From Gemmatimonadota bacterium (lineage in GTDB: Bacteria; Gemmatimonadota; Gemmatimonadetes; Longimicrobiales; Gaopeijiaceae): a DNA stretch of 38,176 nt. The stretch is taken from NCBI GenBank assembly GCA_022340755.1, contig JAJDNI010000051.1, positions 1-38,176 of the forward strand, read 5' to 3'. The notes below the pieces were generated by a model that worked only from the letters and a program-made list of their open reading frames with translations, was not told where the DNA came from and ran no database searches. A program made the translations under genes and the position numbers. Below are positions 24,192 to 34,500 of this stretch, piece after piece (the first letter of the stretch is position 1; each line of letters starts with the position of its first letter).

Positions 24192-24571
24192 CACCCCTCC
24201 TCGCGCTTCGCCGCCTCGTCCAGGAGTGCCTTCATCCGCTTCACTTCTTCGGGCCGCAGCGGCCGCTCGGACACCAGCCGCGCGAGGGCCATCTCCGCCG
24301 AGCCCTGAAAGATCTTGTCCACGATCCGGCGCAGAGCGTCGCCACCCGCTTCCTCGGGCTCGACGACGGGGAAGTAGCGGTAGGCCCGGCCCTCCGCCTC
24401 GTGGCGCACCATGCCCTTGTCCTCGAGGATCTGCAGCATCTTGAGCACGCTGGTATAGCCCAGGTCGTCGCGGAGGGCGTCGCGCACCTCCGTGACGGTG
24501 CCGGAGCCGGCGCGCCACAGCACGCTCATGATGTCCAGCTCTCGCTCGGTGAAGGCCGTCTCACCGCCCAT
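24191..24571 (-). CDS. BlaI/MecI/CopY-family transcriptional repressor
   Basis: 126 residues, typical for the family (PF03965). The winged helix lies at about 8-75, with FTERELDIMSVLWRAGSGTV and LGYTSVLKMLQILEDKGMV as the recognition-helix region and AYRYFPVV as the wing. The C-terminal half is a dimerisation segment with LRRIVDKIFQGSAEMALARL. Family members repress their own operon and are inactivated by proteolysis through a partner M56 peptidase, here the next gene (one-base overlap). ATG 24571 has AGGAG 7 bases upstream. A promoter with a 16-base palindrome lies about 80-130 bases upstream, as expected for autoregulation. Confidence 0.93.
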   Translation of the reverse strand: MGGETAFTERELDIMSVLWRAGSGTVTEVRDALRDDLGYTSVLKMLQILEDKGMVRHEAEGRAYRYFPVVEPEEAGGDALRRIVDKIFQGSAEMALARLVSERPLRPEEVKRMKALLDEAAKREEG

Positions 24572-24652
24572 GGTGGTTCTCCTGGTGCGGCGGGCCACGT
24601 CCGGCGACGTCGTGACCCCGGGAGCGCCGCCGGTAATGAACCGCGAAAGCAA

Positions 24653-24668
24653 TACGAAGATCTTCGTA
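24653..24668. promoter_or_regulatory. BlaI-type operator palindrome
   Basis: TACGAAGATCTTCGTA is a perfect 16-base palindrome. It resembles the TACxACA-TGTxGTA style operators of BlaI/MecI/CopY repressors. It lies immediately downstream of the -10 element, across the expected transcription start of the blaI-M56 operon, so binding would block initiation. Confidence 0.7.
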
Positions 24669-24669
24669 G

Positions 24670-24698
24670 ATAGTAATGCGCAACGCTCCCGCTGTCCA
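24670..24698 (-). promoter_or_regulatory. sigma-70-type promoter of the blaI-M56 operon
   Basis: On the minus strand, -35 TGGACA (24693-24698) and -10 TACTAT (24670-24675) are separated by exactly 17 bases and point to the blaI start at 24571. Confidence 0.6.
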
Positions 24699-24833
24699 TG
24701 GTGACGTGAGCCCTGGGGGCCCCGTGCGCTATCCGGGGCATTGGCCGACGTCGTGCCGCACGGCCGCCAGAGGGGGCGCCTCTCCACCGTGAAGCCCAGG
24801 AACCCTCTTCCGCCGTGGGGGTGCAACAGTCCC

Positions 24834-26006
24834 ATGAGCCTGCCTGATCTCTCCCGCCCCGAGCTCCTCCGATACGCCCGCCACCTGGCCCTCCCCGAGG
24901 TTGGCACCGAGGGACAGCGTCGCCTCAAGGCGGCCAAGGTGCTCTGTGTCGGTGCCGGTGGTTTGGGCTCTCCGGTGGCGTTGTATCTGGCTGCCGCCGG
25001 CGTCGGCACGCTGGGCCTGGTGGACTTCGACGTCGTGGAGGCCACCAACCTCCAGCGCCAGATCCTCCATGGCACCCGGGACGTCGGACGGTCGAAGCTC
25101 GACAGCGCCACCGATCGGATTGCCGACGTGAACCCTCACGTCTATGTGGTGCGCCACGAAGTCCGCCTGGACAGCGCGAATGCGCTGGAGATCCTCGCAG
25201 GGTACGACGTCGTGGTCGACGGGACTGACAACTTTCCGACGCGCTACCTGGTGAACGATGCCTGCGTGATGCTGGGGAAGCCCAACGTCTACGGCTCGAT
25301 CTTCCGCTGGGAAGGTCAGGTCTCCGTCTTCGCCAAGAAGGGAGGCCCCTGCTATCGGTGCCTCTTCCGGGAACCCCCTCCGCCCGGGCTGGTGCCGAGC
25401 TGTGCGGAGGGTGGGGTGCTCGGCGTGCTCCCGGGCATCATCGGATCGCTGCAGGCGATGGAGACCATCAAGCTCCTTCTGGGCGCCGGCGACACGTTGG
25501 CCGGAAGGCTGCTGCTCTTCGACGGCCTCGAGATGTCCTGGCGGGAGGTGGCCCTACGGCGGAATCCGGAATGTCCTGTCTGCGGCGACCATCCCACGCA
25601 GACGGAGCTCATCGACTACGAGGTCTTCTGCGGCATAAAGCCCGCCCCCGGGACCGCCGGTGTCGAGCAGGAGGTTACCGCGGTGCCCGAGTTGGGAGCG
25701 GAGGAGGTGGGGCGTCGACTGGAGGGACCGGCGCCTCCCTTCCTCCTGGACGTACGCGAGCCTTGGGAATGGGCTGCGGGCAGCCTGGAGCCGTTGGGTG
25801 CTCGGCTCATCCCCCTCGGCGAGTTGGAGGGGCGCATGGAGGAGGTCCCGCGCGACCGCGCCGTGGTGGTCTACTGCCGCGTGGGCGACCGGAGCCGCAC
25901 CGCCGCGCTGCGCCTCATCGCGGCGGGTCACACGGAGGTATACAACCTCACCGGAGGCCTGCAGGCCTGGGCACGGGAGGTCGACCCCGACCTGCCCGTG
26001 GCGTAG
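24834..26006 (+). CDS. moeB: MoeB/ThiF-type adenylyltransferase with C-terminal rhodanese domain
   Basis: 390 residues. The E1-like domain (1-260) has the ATP loop G40-A-G-G-L-G45, DFDVVEATNLQRQ and DGTDNFPTRYLVND, plus zinc-binding CxxC pairs (CYRC and CPVC). The rhodanese domain (about 290-390) has active-site C348 in YCRVGDRSR and DVREPWEW. This MoeZ/MoeBR architecture activates the C-terminus of ubiquitin-like sulfur carriers (MoaD, ThiS or CysO type) and transfers sulfur for molybdopterin, thiamine or cysteine synthesis; which carrier is served cannot be told here. ATG 24834 fits the family N-terminus (LLRYARHLALPEVG). The stop overlaps the next start (TAGTG). Confidence 0.92.
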   Translation: MSLPDLSRPELLRYARHLALPEVGTEGQRRLKAAKVLCVGAGGLGSPVALYLAAAGVGTLGLVDFDVVEATNLQRQILHGTRDVGRSKLDSATDRIADVNPHVYVVRHEVRLDSANALEILAGYDVVVDGTDNFPTRYLVNDACVMLGKPNVYGSIFRWEGQVSVFAKKGGPCYRCLFREPPPPGLVPSCAEGGVLGVLPGIIGSLQAMETIKLLLGAGDTLAGRLLLFDGLEMSWREVALRRNPECPVCGDHPTQTELIDYEVFCGIKPAPGTAGVEQEVTAVPELGAEEVGRRLEGPAPPFLLDVREPWEWAAGSLEPLGARLIPLGELEGRMEEVPRDRAVVVYCRVGDRSRTAALRLIAAGHTEVYNLTGGLQAWAREVDPDLPVA

Positions 26007-27337
26007 TGGTGCCTCCCGCCGCTCAGGGAGGGGCACGGGACACCGGACGGCCCCGCGTCGTCATCGCGGGTGCGGGGTTCGGAGGCTTGTGGGCGGCCCG
26101 CACGCTGGCCGGCCATCCTGTGGACGTCGTCCTCGTCGATCGGCGGAACTACCATACGTTCCTGCCTCTCCTGTACCAGGTGGCGGCCGCGGAGCTGGGG
26201 CCCACCGACATCGCCTATCCGGTGCGGTCCATCTTCCGCTCGGCGGCCAACGTGGACGTCCGGCTCGCGGAGGTCACCGGCGTCGACGCGCATGCGCATG
26301 AGGTGGACACGTCACAGGGGTCCCTCCGCTACGACTACCTCGTGCTCGGTCTCGGAAGCGTAACGCACTACTTCGGCGTGGAGGGCGCCGCGGAGCACGC
26401 CTTCCCCCTCCGCTGGATGGACGACGCCATCCCACTCCGACATCACGTCCTGGCCTGCTTCGAGGCAGCGGCCGCCGAGCCCGACCCCGAGCGTCGTCGT
26501 CGGCTCCTGACCTTCGCGGTGGTGGGAGGGGGGCCCACAGGCGTCGAGTTCGCCGGGGCGCTGGCCGAGCTCATCCACGGACCGCTTCTTCCGGACTACC
26601 CATCCATCGACCGCCGCGAGGTGCTCGTCGTCCTCCTGGAGATGGGGGACAGGCTCCTGTCCACGATGCCGCCTCACCTGGGGGGCTATGCCGCCACGCG
26701 TCTCCGCAAGCGCCGCGTCGACGCCCGTCTCGGAGTGCGCGTGGAGGCGATCCGTCCCGGCGAGGTGCTGCTGGCCGGGGGAGAGCGCATTCGCACGGAG
26801 ACCGTCGTCTGGACGGCCGGAATTCAGGGCGACCCGGCGGTGCGGGGGTGGGGTCTCCCGGTGGGGCGGGGTGGGCGCGTGCTCGTGGGCGACGACCTGA
26901 GCGTGGAAGGGCACCCGGGCATCTACGTCGTCGGAGACCTGGCGTACCGTGAGGACGATTCGGGTCATCCCCTGCCGCAGGTGGCCCAGGTGGCCATTCA
27001 GCAGGGACGCGCGGTGGGAAAGAACGTGTTGCGCAAGCTGCGTGGAGAGCCCGCCAAGCCGTTCCACTACGTAGATCCGGGAATGCTGGCGGTCATCGGT
27101 CGCAACGCGGCTGTGGCGCACGTCTTCGGTCGCACGTTCAAGGGAATCGTGGCATGGATCCTCTGGCTCACCATCCACATCACTTGGCTCATCGGGTTCC
27201 GCAACCGCGCGCTCGTGCTGGTGAACTGGGCGTGGAACTACGTGTTCTTCCGCCGCTCGGTCCGCTTGATCCTGCCGGGGCTACGGGCCGAAGTGGCCGC
27301 CGCGGACCGCCCTGGCTGTGATGCTCCATCGGAATGA
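26006..27337 (+). CDS. ndh: type II NADH:quinone oxidoreductase
   Basis: 443 residues from GTG 26006 (GTG 26009 also possible), sharing one base with the MoeB stop. It has two dinucleotide folds: FAD-binding VVIAGAGFGGLWAA (GAGFGG at 22-27) and NADH-binding FAVVGGGPTGVEFAG in the middle. NDH-2 features include NYHTFLPLLYQVAAAEL, VVWTAGIQG, GIYVVGDLAY and PLPQVAQVAIQQG. The C-terminal FKGIVAWILWLTIHITWLIG and WAWNYVFFRRSVRLI are the amphipathic membrane-anchoring helices of the family. It oxidises NADH and reduces the quinone pool without pumping protons. Coupling to a sulfur-transfer gene is unexpected and may just be cotranscription. Confidence 0.92.
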   Translation: MVPPAAQGGARDTGRPRVVIAGAGFGGLWAARTLAGHPVDVVLVDRRNYHTFLPLLYQVAAAELGPTDIAYPVRSIFRSAANVDVRLAEVTGVDAHAHEVDTSQGSLRYDYLVLGLGSVTHYFGVEGAAEHAFPLRWMDDAIPLRHHVLACFEAAAAEPDPERRRRLLTFAVVGGGPTGVEFAGALAELIHGPLLPDYPSIDRREVLVVLLEMGDRLLSTMPPHLGGYAATRLRKRRVDARLGVRVEAIRPGEVLLAGGERIRTETVVWTAGIQGDPAVRGWGLPVGRGGRVLVGDDLSVEGHPGIYVVGDLAYREDDSGHPLPQVAQVAIQQGRAVGKNVLRKLRGEPAKPFHYVDPGMLAVIGRNAAVAHVFGRTFKGIVAWILWLTIHITWLIGFRNRALVLVNWAWNYVFFRRSVRLILPGLRAEVAAADRPGCDAPSE

Positions 27338-27352
27338 GCTCGACAAGCGCCT

Positions 27353-27369
27353 GACGGAGGGCCTCCGTC
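27353..27369. terminator. compact palindrome between convergent genes
   Basis: GACGGAGG-g-CCTCCGTC, touching the stop codon of the E1 gene (-) and 16 bases beyond the ndh stop (+). Probably a shared terminator hairpin; the loop would open to about 5 bases. Confidence 0.4.
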
Positions 27370-29505
27370 CTAGAAGGTCGCCAACTCCACGATGGCCTCC
27401 AGCACGTTCTGCGCCTGCGGCAGGATGGCCTCTTCGAGCTGGGGCGAATAGGCCACCCAGGTGTCCAGAGACGCCACGCGACGGACCGGAGCGTCCAACC
27501 AGGGGAAGAGCTCGTCGGCGATGCGCGCCACGATCTCCGCTCCGACGCCCCAGGAGAGGCTGTCCTCGTGGGCCACGATGACCTTGCCGGTCTTCTTCAC
27601 CGAGGCGGCGATGCGCTCCATGTCGAAGGGCTGGATCGTGCGCAGGTCGATGACTTCCACGCTCAGCCCGTGCTCCTCCTCGGCGATACGCGCGGCGTCG
27701 AGGCTGCGCTTCACCAGCGCTCCCACCGTCACCACCGTCAGGTCGGACCCTTCCCGCACGACCTTGGCCTTGCCGAACGGGATCATGAATTCCCTACCGG
27801 GATCTCGGCCCTTGTTGTAGACCTGGCGGTAGAGGTGCTTGTGCTCGAGGAAGAGCACCGGGTCCTCGCACCTGATCGCGGTACGGAGCAGGCCGTTGGC
27901 GTCCTCCGCGGTGGAGGGGAGCACCACCCTCAATCCGGGGCAGTGCGCGAAGATCGACGCGCCGGTCTGGGAGTGGTAGATGGCTCCACCTTTGAGGTAG
28001 CCGCCGTACGTAACCCTCACCACCACCGGCGCAGAGTACGTGCCGTTGGAGCGGTAGCGCATGGTGGCGAGCTCGTCGCGGAGCTGCATCATCGCCGGCC
28101 AGATGTAGTCGAAGAACTGGATCTCCACGACGGGGCGCATGCCCCGGACCGCCATGCCGATGGCGCGCCCGACGATGTTGGCCTCGGCCAGCGGTGAGTT
28201 GTACACCCGGTCGGAGCCGAATCGCGTCTGGAGCCCGTGGGTGACCTTGAACACCCCGCCCTTCCCCTTCACCTCCTGAAGTGCCTCCTCGTGGGAGGCG
28301 TCCGCCACGTCCTCACCGAAGATGACGATGCGGGGGTCCCGCTCCATCTCCTCGCGGAGACAGGTGTTCAGCAGGTCGACCATGGTCAGCTGGCGGTCGT
28401 CCTGGTAGTCGGGCGCGTCCTCCGTGTCGAAATCGGCCGACGTCGGGTCCACGTCCTCGGAGTACAGATGCCGCATGACCGTGTCCGGCCCGGGCTGCGC
28501 GTACGCCAGCGCCTCGTCCGAGGCCGCGGCCACGTCTGCCTGCACCTCCGCCTCCAGGGCATCCAGCTCCTCCTCGCTGGCGAGCCCCAGGTCCAGGATG
28601 AGCTGGCGCGTGCGCTTCAGCGGATCGCGCGCCTCCTGCATCTCGCGCTCCGCCTCCGTGCGGTACATGCGCTCGTCATCGGACATCGAGTGCGAGTAGG
28701 GCCGCGTGCAGTGGGCGTGGATGAGCGCCGGACCCTTGCGCTGGCGAGCGTGCATCACCGCTTGACCGGCGGCCCTGTACACAGCGGTCACGTCGGTCCC
28801 GTCGCACTCCTTGATCAGGAGGTCGGGGAAGCCCGAAAGCAGCTTCGATATGCTACCTCCGGCCGTCTGCACGTCAACGGGCACGGAGATGGCATAGCCG
28901 TTGTCCTCGACGACGTAGACCACCGGCAGCTTGAGGTTGCACGCGGTGTTGAGGGACTCGAAGAACTCCCCCTCCGACGTCGTGCCGTCCCCGGTGGTGA
29001 CGACGACGATCTCGTCCTCCTCGAACTTGTCGATGATCTTGCGCAGCTCGTCGCTTCTACTGATGCGCAGACCGGCTTCGGCGGCCCCCACCCCCTGGAG
29101 GAACTGGGTGCCGGTCGGAGAGGACATGCTGGCGATGTTGTAACGGACGTCGCCGAAGTGCGCCGGCATCTGCCGTCCACCGGACGCGGGATCGTCCTCC
29201 GCTGCCACCGCTTGGAGCAGATGGTCCAGGGGCGTCTGTCCCAGAGCCAACGCGAAGGCGCGATCGCGGTAGTAGAAGAAGAACCAGTCGTGGGCCGACT
29301 TGCAGTGCGCCGCCACGCCGGCACCGATGGCCTCGTGGCCCGCGCTCGATATCTGGAAGAAGATCTTGTTCTGTCGCTTCAGGCCGATCTCACGGTCGTC
29401 GACGCGCCGCGAAGTGATCATCGTGCGGTAGAAGCTGATAATCTGCTCGGAGGTGAGCAGGGACGCGGATCGGGCCTGGTCGAGGTCTTTCTCTGTCGTC
29501 GCCAT
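27370..29505 (-). CDS. 2-oxoacid dehydrogenase E1, alpha and beta subunits fused
   Basis: 711 residues. Residues 1-340 are the alpha half: [31 protein letters not shown], and the thiamine diphosphate motif G172-D-G174 to D201-N202, with [10 protein letters not shown]. Residues about 375-711 are the beta half: [56 protein letters not shown] and [13 protein letters not shown]. This is the fused E1 seen in branched-chain 2-oxoacid (and some pyruvate) dehydrogenases; sequence style favours the 2-oxoisovalerate type. It decarboxylates the oxoacid and acylates the E2 lipoyl group. No E2 or E3 gene is in the window. ATG 29505 has AAGGAG only 3 bases upstream, unusually close. A TATCTT lies 33 bases upstream. 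Confidence 0.9.
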   Translation of the reverse strand: MATTEKDLDQARSASLLTSEQIISFYRTMITSRRVDDREIGLKRQNKIFFQISSAGHEAIGAGVAAHCKSAHDWFFFYYRDRAFALALGQTPLDHLLQAVAAEDDPASGGRQMPAHFGDVRYNIASMSSPTGTQFLQGVGAAEAGLRISRSDELRKIIDKFEEDEIVVVTTGDGTTSEGEFFESLNTACNLKLPVVYVVEDNGYAISVPVDVQTAGGSISKLLSGFPDLLIKECDGTDVTAVYRAAGQAVMHARQRKGPALIHAHCTRPYSHSMSDDERMYRTEAEREMQEARDPLKRTRQLILDLGLASEEELDALEAEVQADVAAASDEALAYAQPGPDTVMRHLYSEDVDPTSADFDTEDAPDYQDDRQLTMVDLLNTCLREEMERDPRIVIFGEDVADASHEEALQEVKGKGGVFKVTHGLQTRFGSDRVYNSPLAEANIVGRAIGMAVRGMRPVVEIQFFDYIWPAMMQLRDELATMRYRSNGTYSAPVVVRVTYGGYLKGGAIYHSQTGASIFAHCPGLRVVLPSTAEDANGLLRTAIRCEDPVLFLEHKHLYRQVYNKGRDPGREFMIPFGKAKVVREGSDLTVVTVGALVKRSLDAARIAEEEHGLSVEVIDLRTIQPFDMERIAASVKKTGKVIVAHEDSLSWGVGAEIVARIADELFPWLDAPVRRVASLDTWVAYSPQLEEAILPQAQNVLEAIVELATF

Positions 29506-29537
29506 GATCTCCTTGGGCAGGTGGCGGGGGGGACGGT

Positions 29538-29543
29538 AAGATA
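29538..29543 (-). promoter_or_regulatory. possible -10 element (TATCTT) for the E1 gene
   Basis: Minus-strand GGGCTATCTTACC places TATCTT 33 bases before the E1 ATG; identical to the candidate upstream of ilvE. Confidence 0.3.
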
Positions 29544-29564
29544 GCCCGCGCCCCGGGGACTGGT

Positions 29565-31646
<2,082 letters not shown>

Positions 31647-31733
31647 GCCTGTGGCTGGGCGTGAGGTGGACGGGGCACCGCCAGTGTCACCCCCTGGGCG
31701 GTCCGTCGGTTCCGTCGCGGGGGGGAAAACAGA

Positions 31734-31743
31734 TGAATATTCA
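31734..31743. promoter_or_regulatory. palindrome TGAATATTCA
   Basis: Perfect 10-base palindrome in an unusually AT-rich spot, 88 bases upstream of the DUF255 start. Possible operator or -10 region of that gene. Confidence 0.3.
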
Positions 31744-31797
31744 TGGCGCCTCTGCAGGCCGAACGGCCGGCCCACTCAGGGCCTCGCGAGCGGCAAA

Positions 31798-31812
31798 CCG
31801 TATGTCATACGG
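31798..31812. promoter_or_regulatory. palindrome CCGTATG-t-CATACGG
   Basis: Perfect 7+7 inverted repeat with a single central base, typical in shape of a dimeric regulator site, in the middle of the gene-free stretch 31647-32046. Confidence 0.45.
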
Positions 31813-31847
31813 CCTTTCCCGCAGCGTCACCCCGTGAGACGAGATCG

Positions 31848-31886
31848 TTGTACGGTTTTCCCGCCGGGCGTAGATTTTGTAAAATC
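31848..31886 (+). promoter_or_regulatory. promoter with overlapping operator-like repeat
   Basis: -35 TTGTAC (31848-31853) and -10 TAGATT (31871-31876) are 17 bases apart. An inverted repeat GATTTT-gt-AAAATC (31873-31886) overlaps the -10 and the expected start site. It points to the gene at 32047, about 160 bases downstream. The stretch 31647-32046 holds no convincing gene, only this promoter and two other palindromes. Confidence 0.45.
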
Positions 31887-32046
31887 ATCAGTGCATTGCA
31901 TCGGATTCCGGTGCCGCCCCGGAGCCACCTGGCCTGTCGGCTCCATACTGCCTATGGTGCTCATGACCACCGGCCAACCGATGACGAGGTGACCCGTCGT
32001 CTGGCCAGGACCGAGGAGATGCGACAGGAGATGCGAAGGAGAGCCG

Positions 32047-32430
32047 GTGCGTAAGCTGATCCTGCTGATCATCCTGTTGGTCGTGGTCGTGTACTACTTC
32101 CCGGACTCTAGGACCATGGTGGGGGAATGGACCCGACCCCTCTGGACGCCGCTGCTGCGGTGGGACGCCAGGCAGGAGATGGCACAGGTGGCCAACGACG
32201 CCGTGAACGAGGAGATCAGGAACGGGAAGCTTCCGGACCAACGCCGTTGGAGCCAGTGGCTTGACTATCGGTACGCCATGGACGAGATGAAGAAGGACCC
32301 CTGGGGCTCTACCTATCAGCTCAAGGTGTGGGCGGACTCCGTCGCCGTGGTGTCGTACGGTCCTGATCGCCTACGCGGCACGGCGGACGATTTCCAGGTC
32401 AGCGCCCCCCGCCAACGTTCCCGGCGTTGA
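32047..32430 (+). CDS. membrane-anchored protein with a GspG-like C-terminal motif
   Basis: 127 residues from GTG 32047 (AAGGAG about 5 bases upstream). An N-terminal anchor (MRKLILLIILLVVVVYYF) is followed by an amphipathic helical section, then KKDPWGSTYQL (from residue 82) and VSYGPDRLRGTADDF. The DPWGxxY ... SxGxDxxxGTxDD pattern is the C-terminal calcium-loop motif of type II secretion pseudopilin GspG (PF08334). The prepilin cleavage site and long pilin helix are missing, so it is not an ordinary pseudopilin. Function unknown. In-frame with, and 36 bases upstream of, the DedA gene. Confidence 0.75.
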   Translation: MRKLILLIILLVVVVYYFPDSRTMVGEWTRPLWTPLLRWDARQEMAQVANDAVNEEIRNGKLPDQRRWSQWLDYRYAMDEMKKDPWGSTYQLKVWADSVAVVSYGPDRLRGTADDFQVSAPRQRSRR

Positions 32431-32466
32431 GCGGTTCTTGAGGGAGCCGCGCGCTCGTTTTCCGCA

Positions 32467-33081
32467 TTGGATCCCGTAACCGCCCGGCTGGTCGAAGCAC
32501 TCCCCGTCTATGGCCCGTGGCTGTTGTTGGCCCTGGCATTTCTCGAGACGTGCTTCCTCACGGGGCTCGTCGTACCGGCTGGCCTCGCGACCTCGGTGGC
32601 GACCGTGCTCGCCCTGGAGGGCTCGTTGAGCTTCGCCTCGGTGGTGGCGGCGGCGTGGGTTGGCGGAGCTTTGGGCGACTCCATGGGATTCTGGATCGGT
32701 CGTGCCTCGGGAGGCCGCGTCCTCCATGGAGACGGACGTCTTGCACGTATGGTGCGCAATCGGCAACGGACGCTGGATCGCTTCTTCGGCCGCACTCCCG
32801 CGCATTCGGTGAGCCTGGCACGCGTGGTCGCGTTCGTGCGAACGGTCATGCCCATCGTCGCGGGCATGAGCGAACTGTCGTACCGTCGGTACCTCATGTT
32901 CGACTTCGTCGGGCTCACCGCGTGTGTGGGCCTGTACGTCGGCATCGGCACGCTCTCCGAAGGAAGCTGGCAGGTGCTCACCGAGCTCCTCGGCCTGGGT
33001 GGCGCCCTCACCCTCATCGTGCTCGTTGTGCTCCTCTGGCAGTTGGGCCGTCGGTGGGGACGGCGTCGGGAGGTGGGGTGA
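32467..33081 (+). CDS. DedA-family membrane protein
   Basis: 204 residues from TTG 32467, the only plausible start after the preceding in-frame stop; no Shine-Dalgarno is near. DedA/SNARE-associated features: WLLLALAFLETCFLTGLVVPAG (helix 1 and re-entrant loop), GGALGDSMGFWIGRASGG, FGRTPAHSVSLARVVAFVRTVMPIVAGMSELSYRRY and C-terminal helices LTACVGLYVGIG and GALTLIVLVVLLWQLG. The family includes polyprenyl- and phospholipid-flippases and supports envelope homeostasis. One base separates its TGA from the ATG of the CoaE-PHP gene. Confidence 0.87.
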   Translation: MDPVTARLVEALPVYGPWLLLALAFLETCFLTGLVVPAGLATSVATVLALEGSLSFASVVAAAWVGGALGDSMGFWIGRASGGRVLHGDGRLARMVRNRQRTLDRFFGRTPAHSVSLARVVAFVRTVMPIVAGMSELSYRRYLMFDFVGLTACVGLYVGIGTLSEGSWQVLTELLGLGGALTLIVLVVLLWQLGRRWGRRREVG

Positions 33082-33082
33082 C

Positions 33083-34360
33083 ATGTTGCGTGTAGCCCTC
33101 ACCGGCAACGTGGCAGCCGGCAAGTCCGCCGTGGCCGAAGCGTGGAGACGCCGGGGCGTGTCCGTGGTGAGCGCGGACGATCTCGCACGTCAGGCGGTGG
33201 AGCCGGGGAGCTCGGGGCTGAACGAGATCCGCCGGACCTTCGGCGACGAGGTCATCGCCGCCGACGGCACGCTGGACCGAAGCGCGCTGCGCGCGAGGGT
33301 GTTCCGGGACGAGGAAGCCCGGCGGCGCCTGGAAGGGATCCTGCACCCCCGCATTCAGGACCTCCGGACTGCGTGGATGGCGGACCGCCAAGCCGCCGGG
33401 GACAGGCTCGCGGTGGCGGAGATCCCCCTCCTTTTCGAGACCGGCCTCGATGCGGACTACGACGTGGTGGTTCTGGTGGATGCGCCGGCGGATGTCCGTC
33501 TCCGGCGACTGGTGGAGCGCCGCGGGCTCGGGAGGGACGAGGCCCGGCGCATCATGGACGCGCAGATGGACCCGGCGGAGAAGAGGCGACGTGCGGACGT
33601 CGTGCTGGACAACGTCGGTACGCTCGAAGCCTTGTTCGATGCTGCCGCCGACGCACTGGAGGAGCTCCGCCGGCGGGCGGGCGGCGGAGACCGAACCATG
33701 CGTCTGGACCTGCACCTGCACACCGCGGGTTCCCGGGACTGCCTGTCGGATCCCCACGCCGTCCTCGAGCGAGCCCTGGCCCGCGGGTTCGACCGTATCG
33801 CCATCACGGACCACAACGAAGTGGGGGTCGCCCTCAGGATGGCGGAGGAGTTCCCGGACCGGATCATCCCCGGAGAGGAAGTGAAGACCGCCGAAGGCAT
33901 CGATGTCATCGGCCTCTATGTGTCCAAGGTAATCCCCAAAGGTACGCCGGCCCTCGCGACGATCTCGCTCATCCGCGAGCAGGGAGGGATCCCCTACCTG
34001 CCGCACCCGTACGCCGCAGGAAAAGGGGGTGGAGGACGAATGGCGGACGAGCTGGCGGCGCTCGTCGACGTGGTGGAGGTGTTCAACGCACGGCTGCACC
34101 CCGGCCGTCTGAACGCGCCGGCGGAAGACCTGGCGCGACGCCACGGCAAGCTTCGCGGCGCCGGCTCCGATGCCCACACGCTGAGCGAGCTTGGGGGGGG
34201 CTTCGTCGACGTCGCGGAGCACCCCAATCGGCCCGACGCGCTCTTGCGAGCCCTCGCCTCGGCCGACGTGGGGGGGCGCACCGCTTCGAATCTCGTCCAC
34301 CTCGCGTCCACGTGGGCCAAGCTTCGCAAGCGCCTTCCCGGAGCCCCCACCGGTACCTGA
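33083..34360 (+). CDS. coaE: dephospho-CoA kinase fused to a PHP-domain phosphoesterase
   Basis: 425 residues in one open frame. Residues 1-200 are CoaE: P-loop LTGNVAAGKSAVAEAW, SADDLARQAVEPG, ILHPRIQDL, EIPLLFETGLDADYDVVVLVDAP and a C-terminal ADVVLDNVGTLEAL; this phosphorylates dephospho-CoA in the last step of CoA synthesis. Residues 206-425 are a PHP domain: MRLDLHLHTAGSRD, ITDHNEVG, IPGEEVKT, PYLPHPYAAGKGG and GAGSDAHTLSELGGGF, which supply the metal ligands of this phosphoesterase fold. No stop separates the halves. However, ATG 33698 at the start of the PHP part has GGAG 8 bases upstream, so a free PHP protein could also be made. The full-length start ATG 33083 has GGGAGG 9 bases upstream. 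Confidence 0.85.
   Translation: MLRVALTGNVAAGKSAVAEAWRRRGVSVVSADDLARQAVEPGSSGLNEIRRTFGDEVIAADGTLDRSALRARVFRDEEARRRLEGILHPRIQDLRTAWMADRQAAGDRLAVAEIPLLFETGLDADYDVVVLVDAPADVRLRRLVERRGLGRDEARRIMDAQMDPAEKRRRADVVLDNVGTLEALFDAAADALEELRRRAGGGDRTMRLDLHLHTAGSRDCLSDPHAVLERALARGFDRIAITDHNEVGVALRMAEEFPDRIIPGEEVKTAEGIDVIGLYVSKVIPKGTPALATISLIREQGGIPYLPHPYAAGKGGGGRMADELAALVDVVEVFNARLHPGRLNAPAEDLARRHGKLRGAGSDAHTLSELGGGFVDVAEHPNRPDALLRALASADVGGRTASNLVHLASTWAKLRKRLPGAPTGT
33684..33700 (+). promoter_or_regulatory. internal ribosome binding site and start for the PHP domain
   Basis: GGCGGAG followed by ATG 33698, in frame inside the CoaE-PHP gene, exactly where the PHP fold begins. Confidence 0.45.
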
Positions 34361-34500
34361 AGAGCGCTCTGGCTGGCCGCCGGCGTAGCGTGGCCCGGCC
34401 GTGCGTCCCTACTTTGATGGTTCCCGGGCCCCCTCCCGCCCGCGGCGCCCTCCCTAGGTGTCCATGCGCTCACAGTGTCTCCAGGGGTCAGGAGCCGGAC

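Noticed and set aside
31989-32054. Small GTG-started frame of 21 codons overlapping the start at 32047
   Set aside because: Could be a leader peptide, but it has no Shine-Dalgarno and the sequence is repetitive (EEMRQEMRRRAGA). Not enough support.
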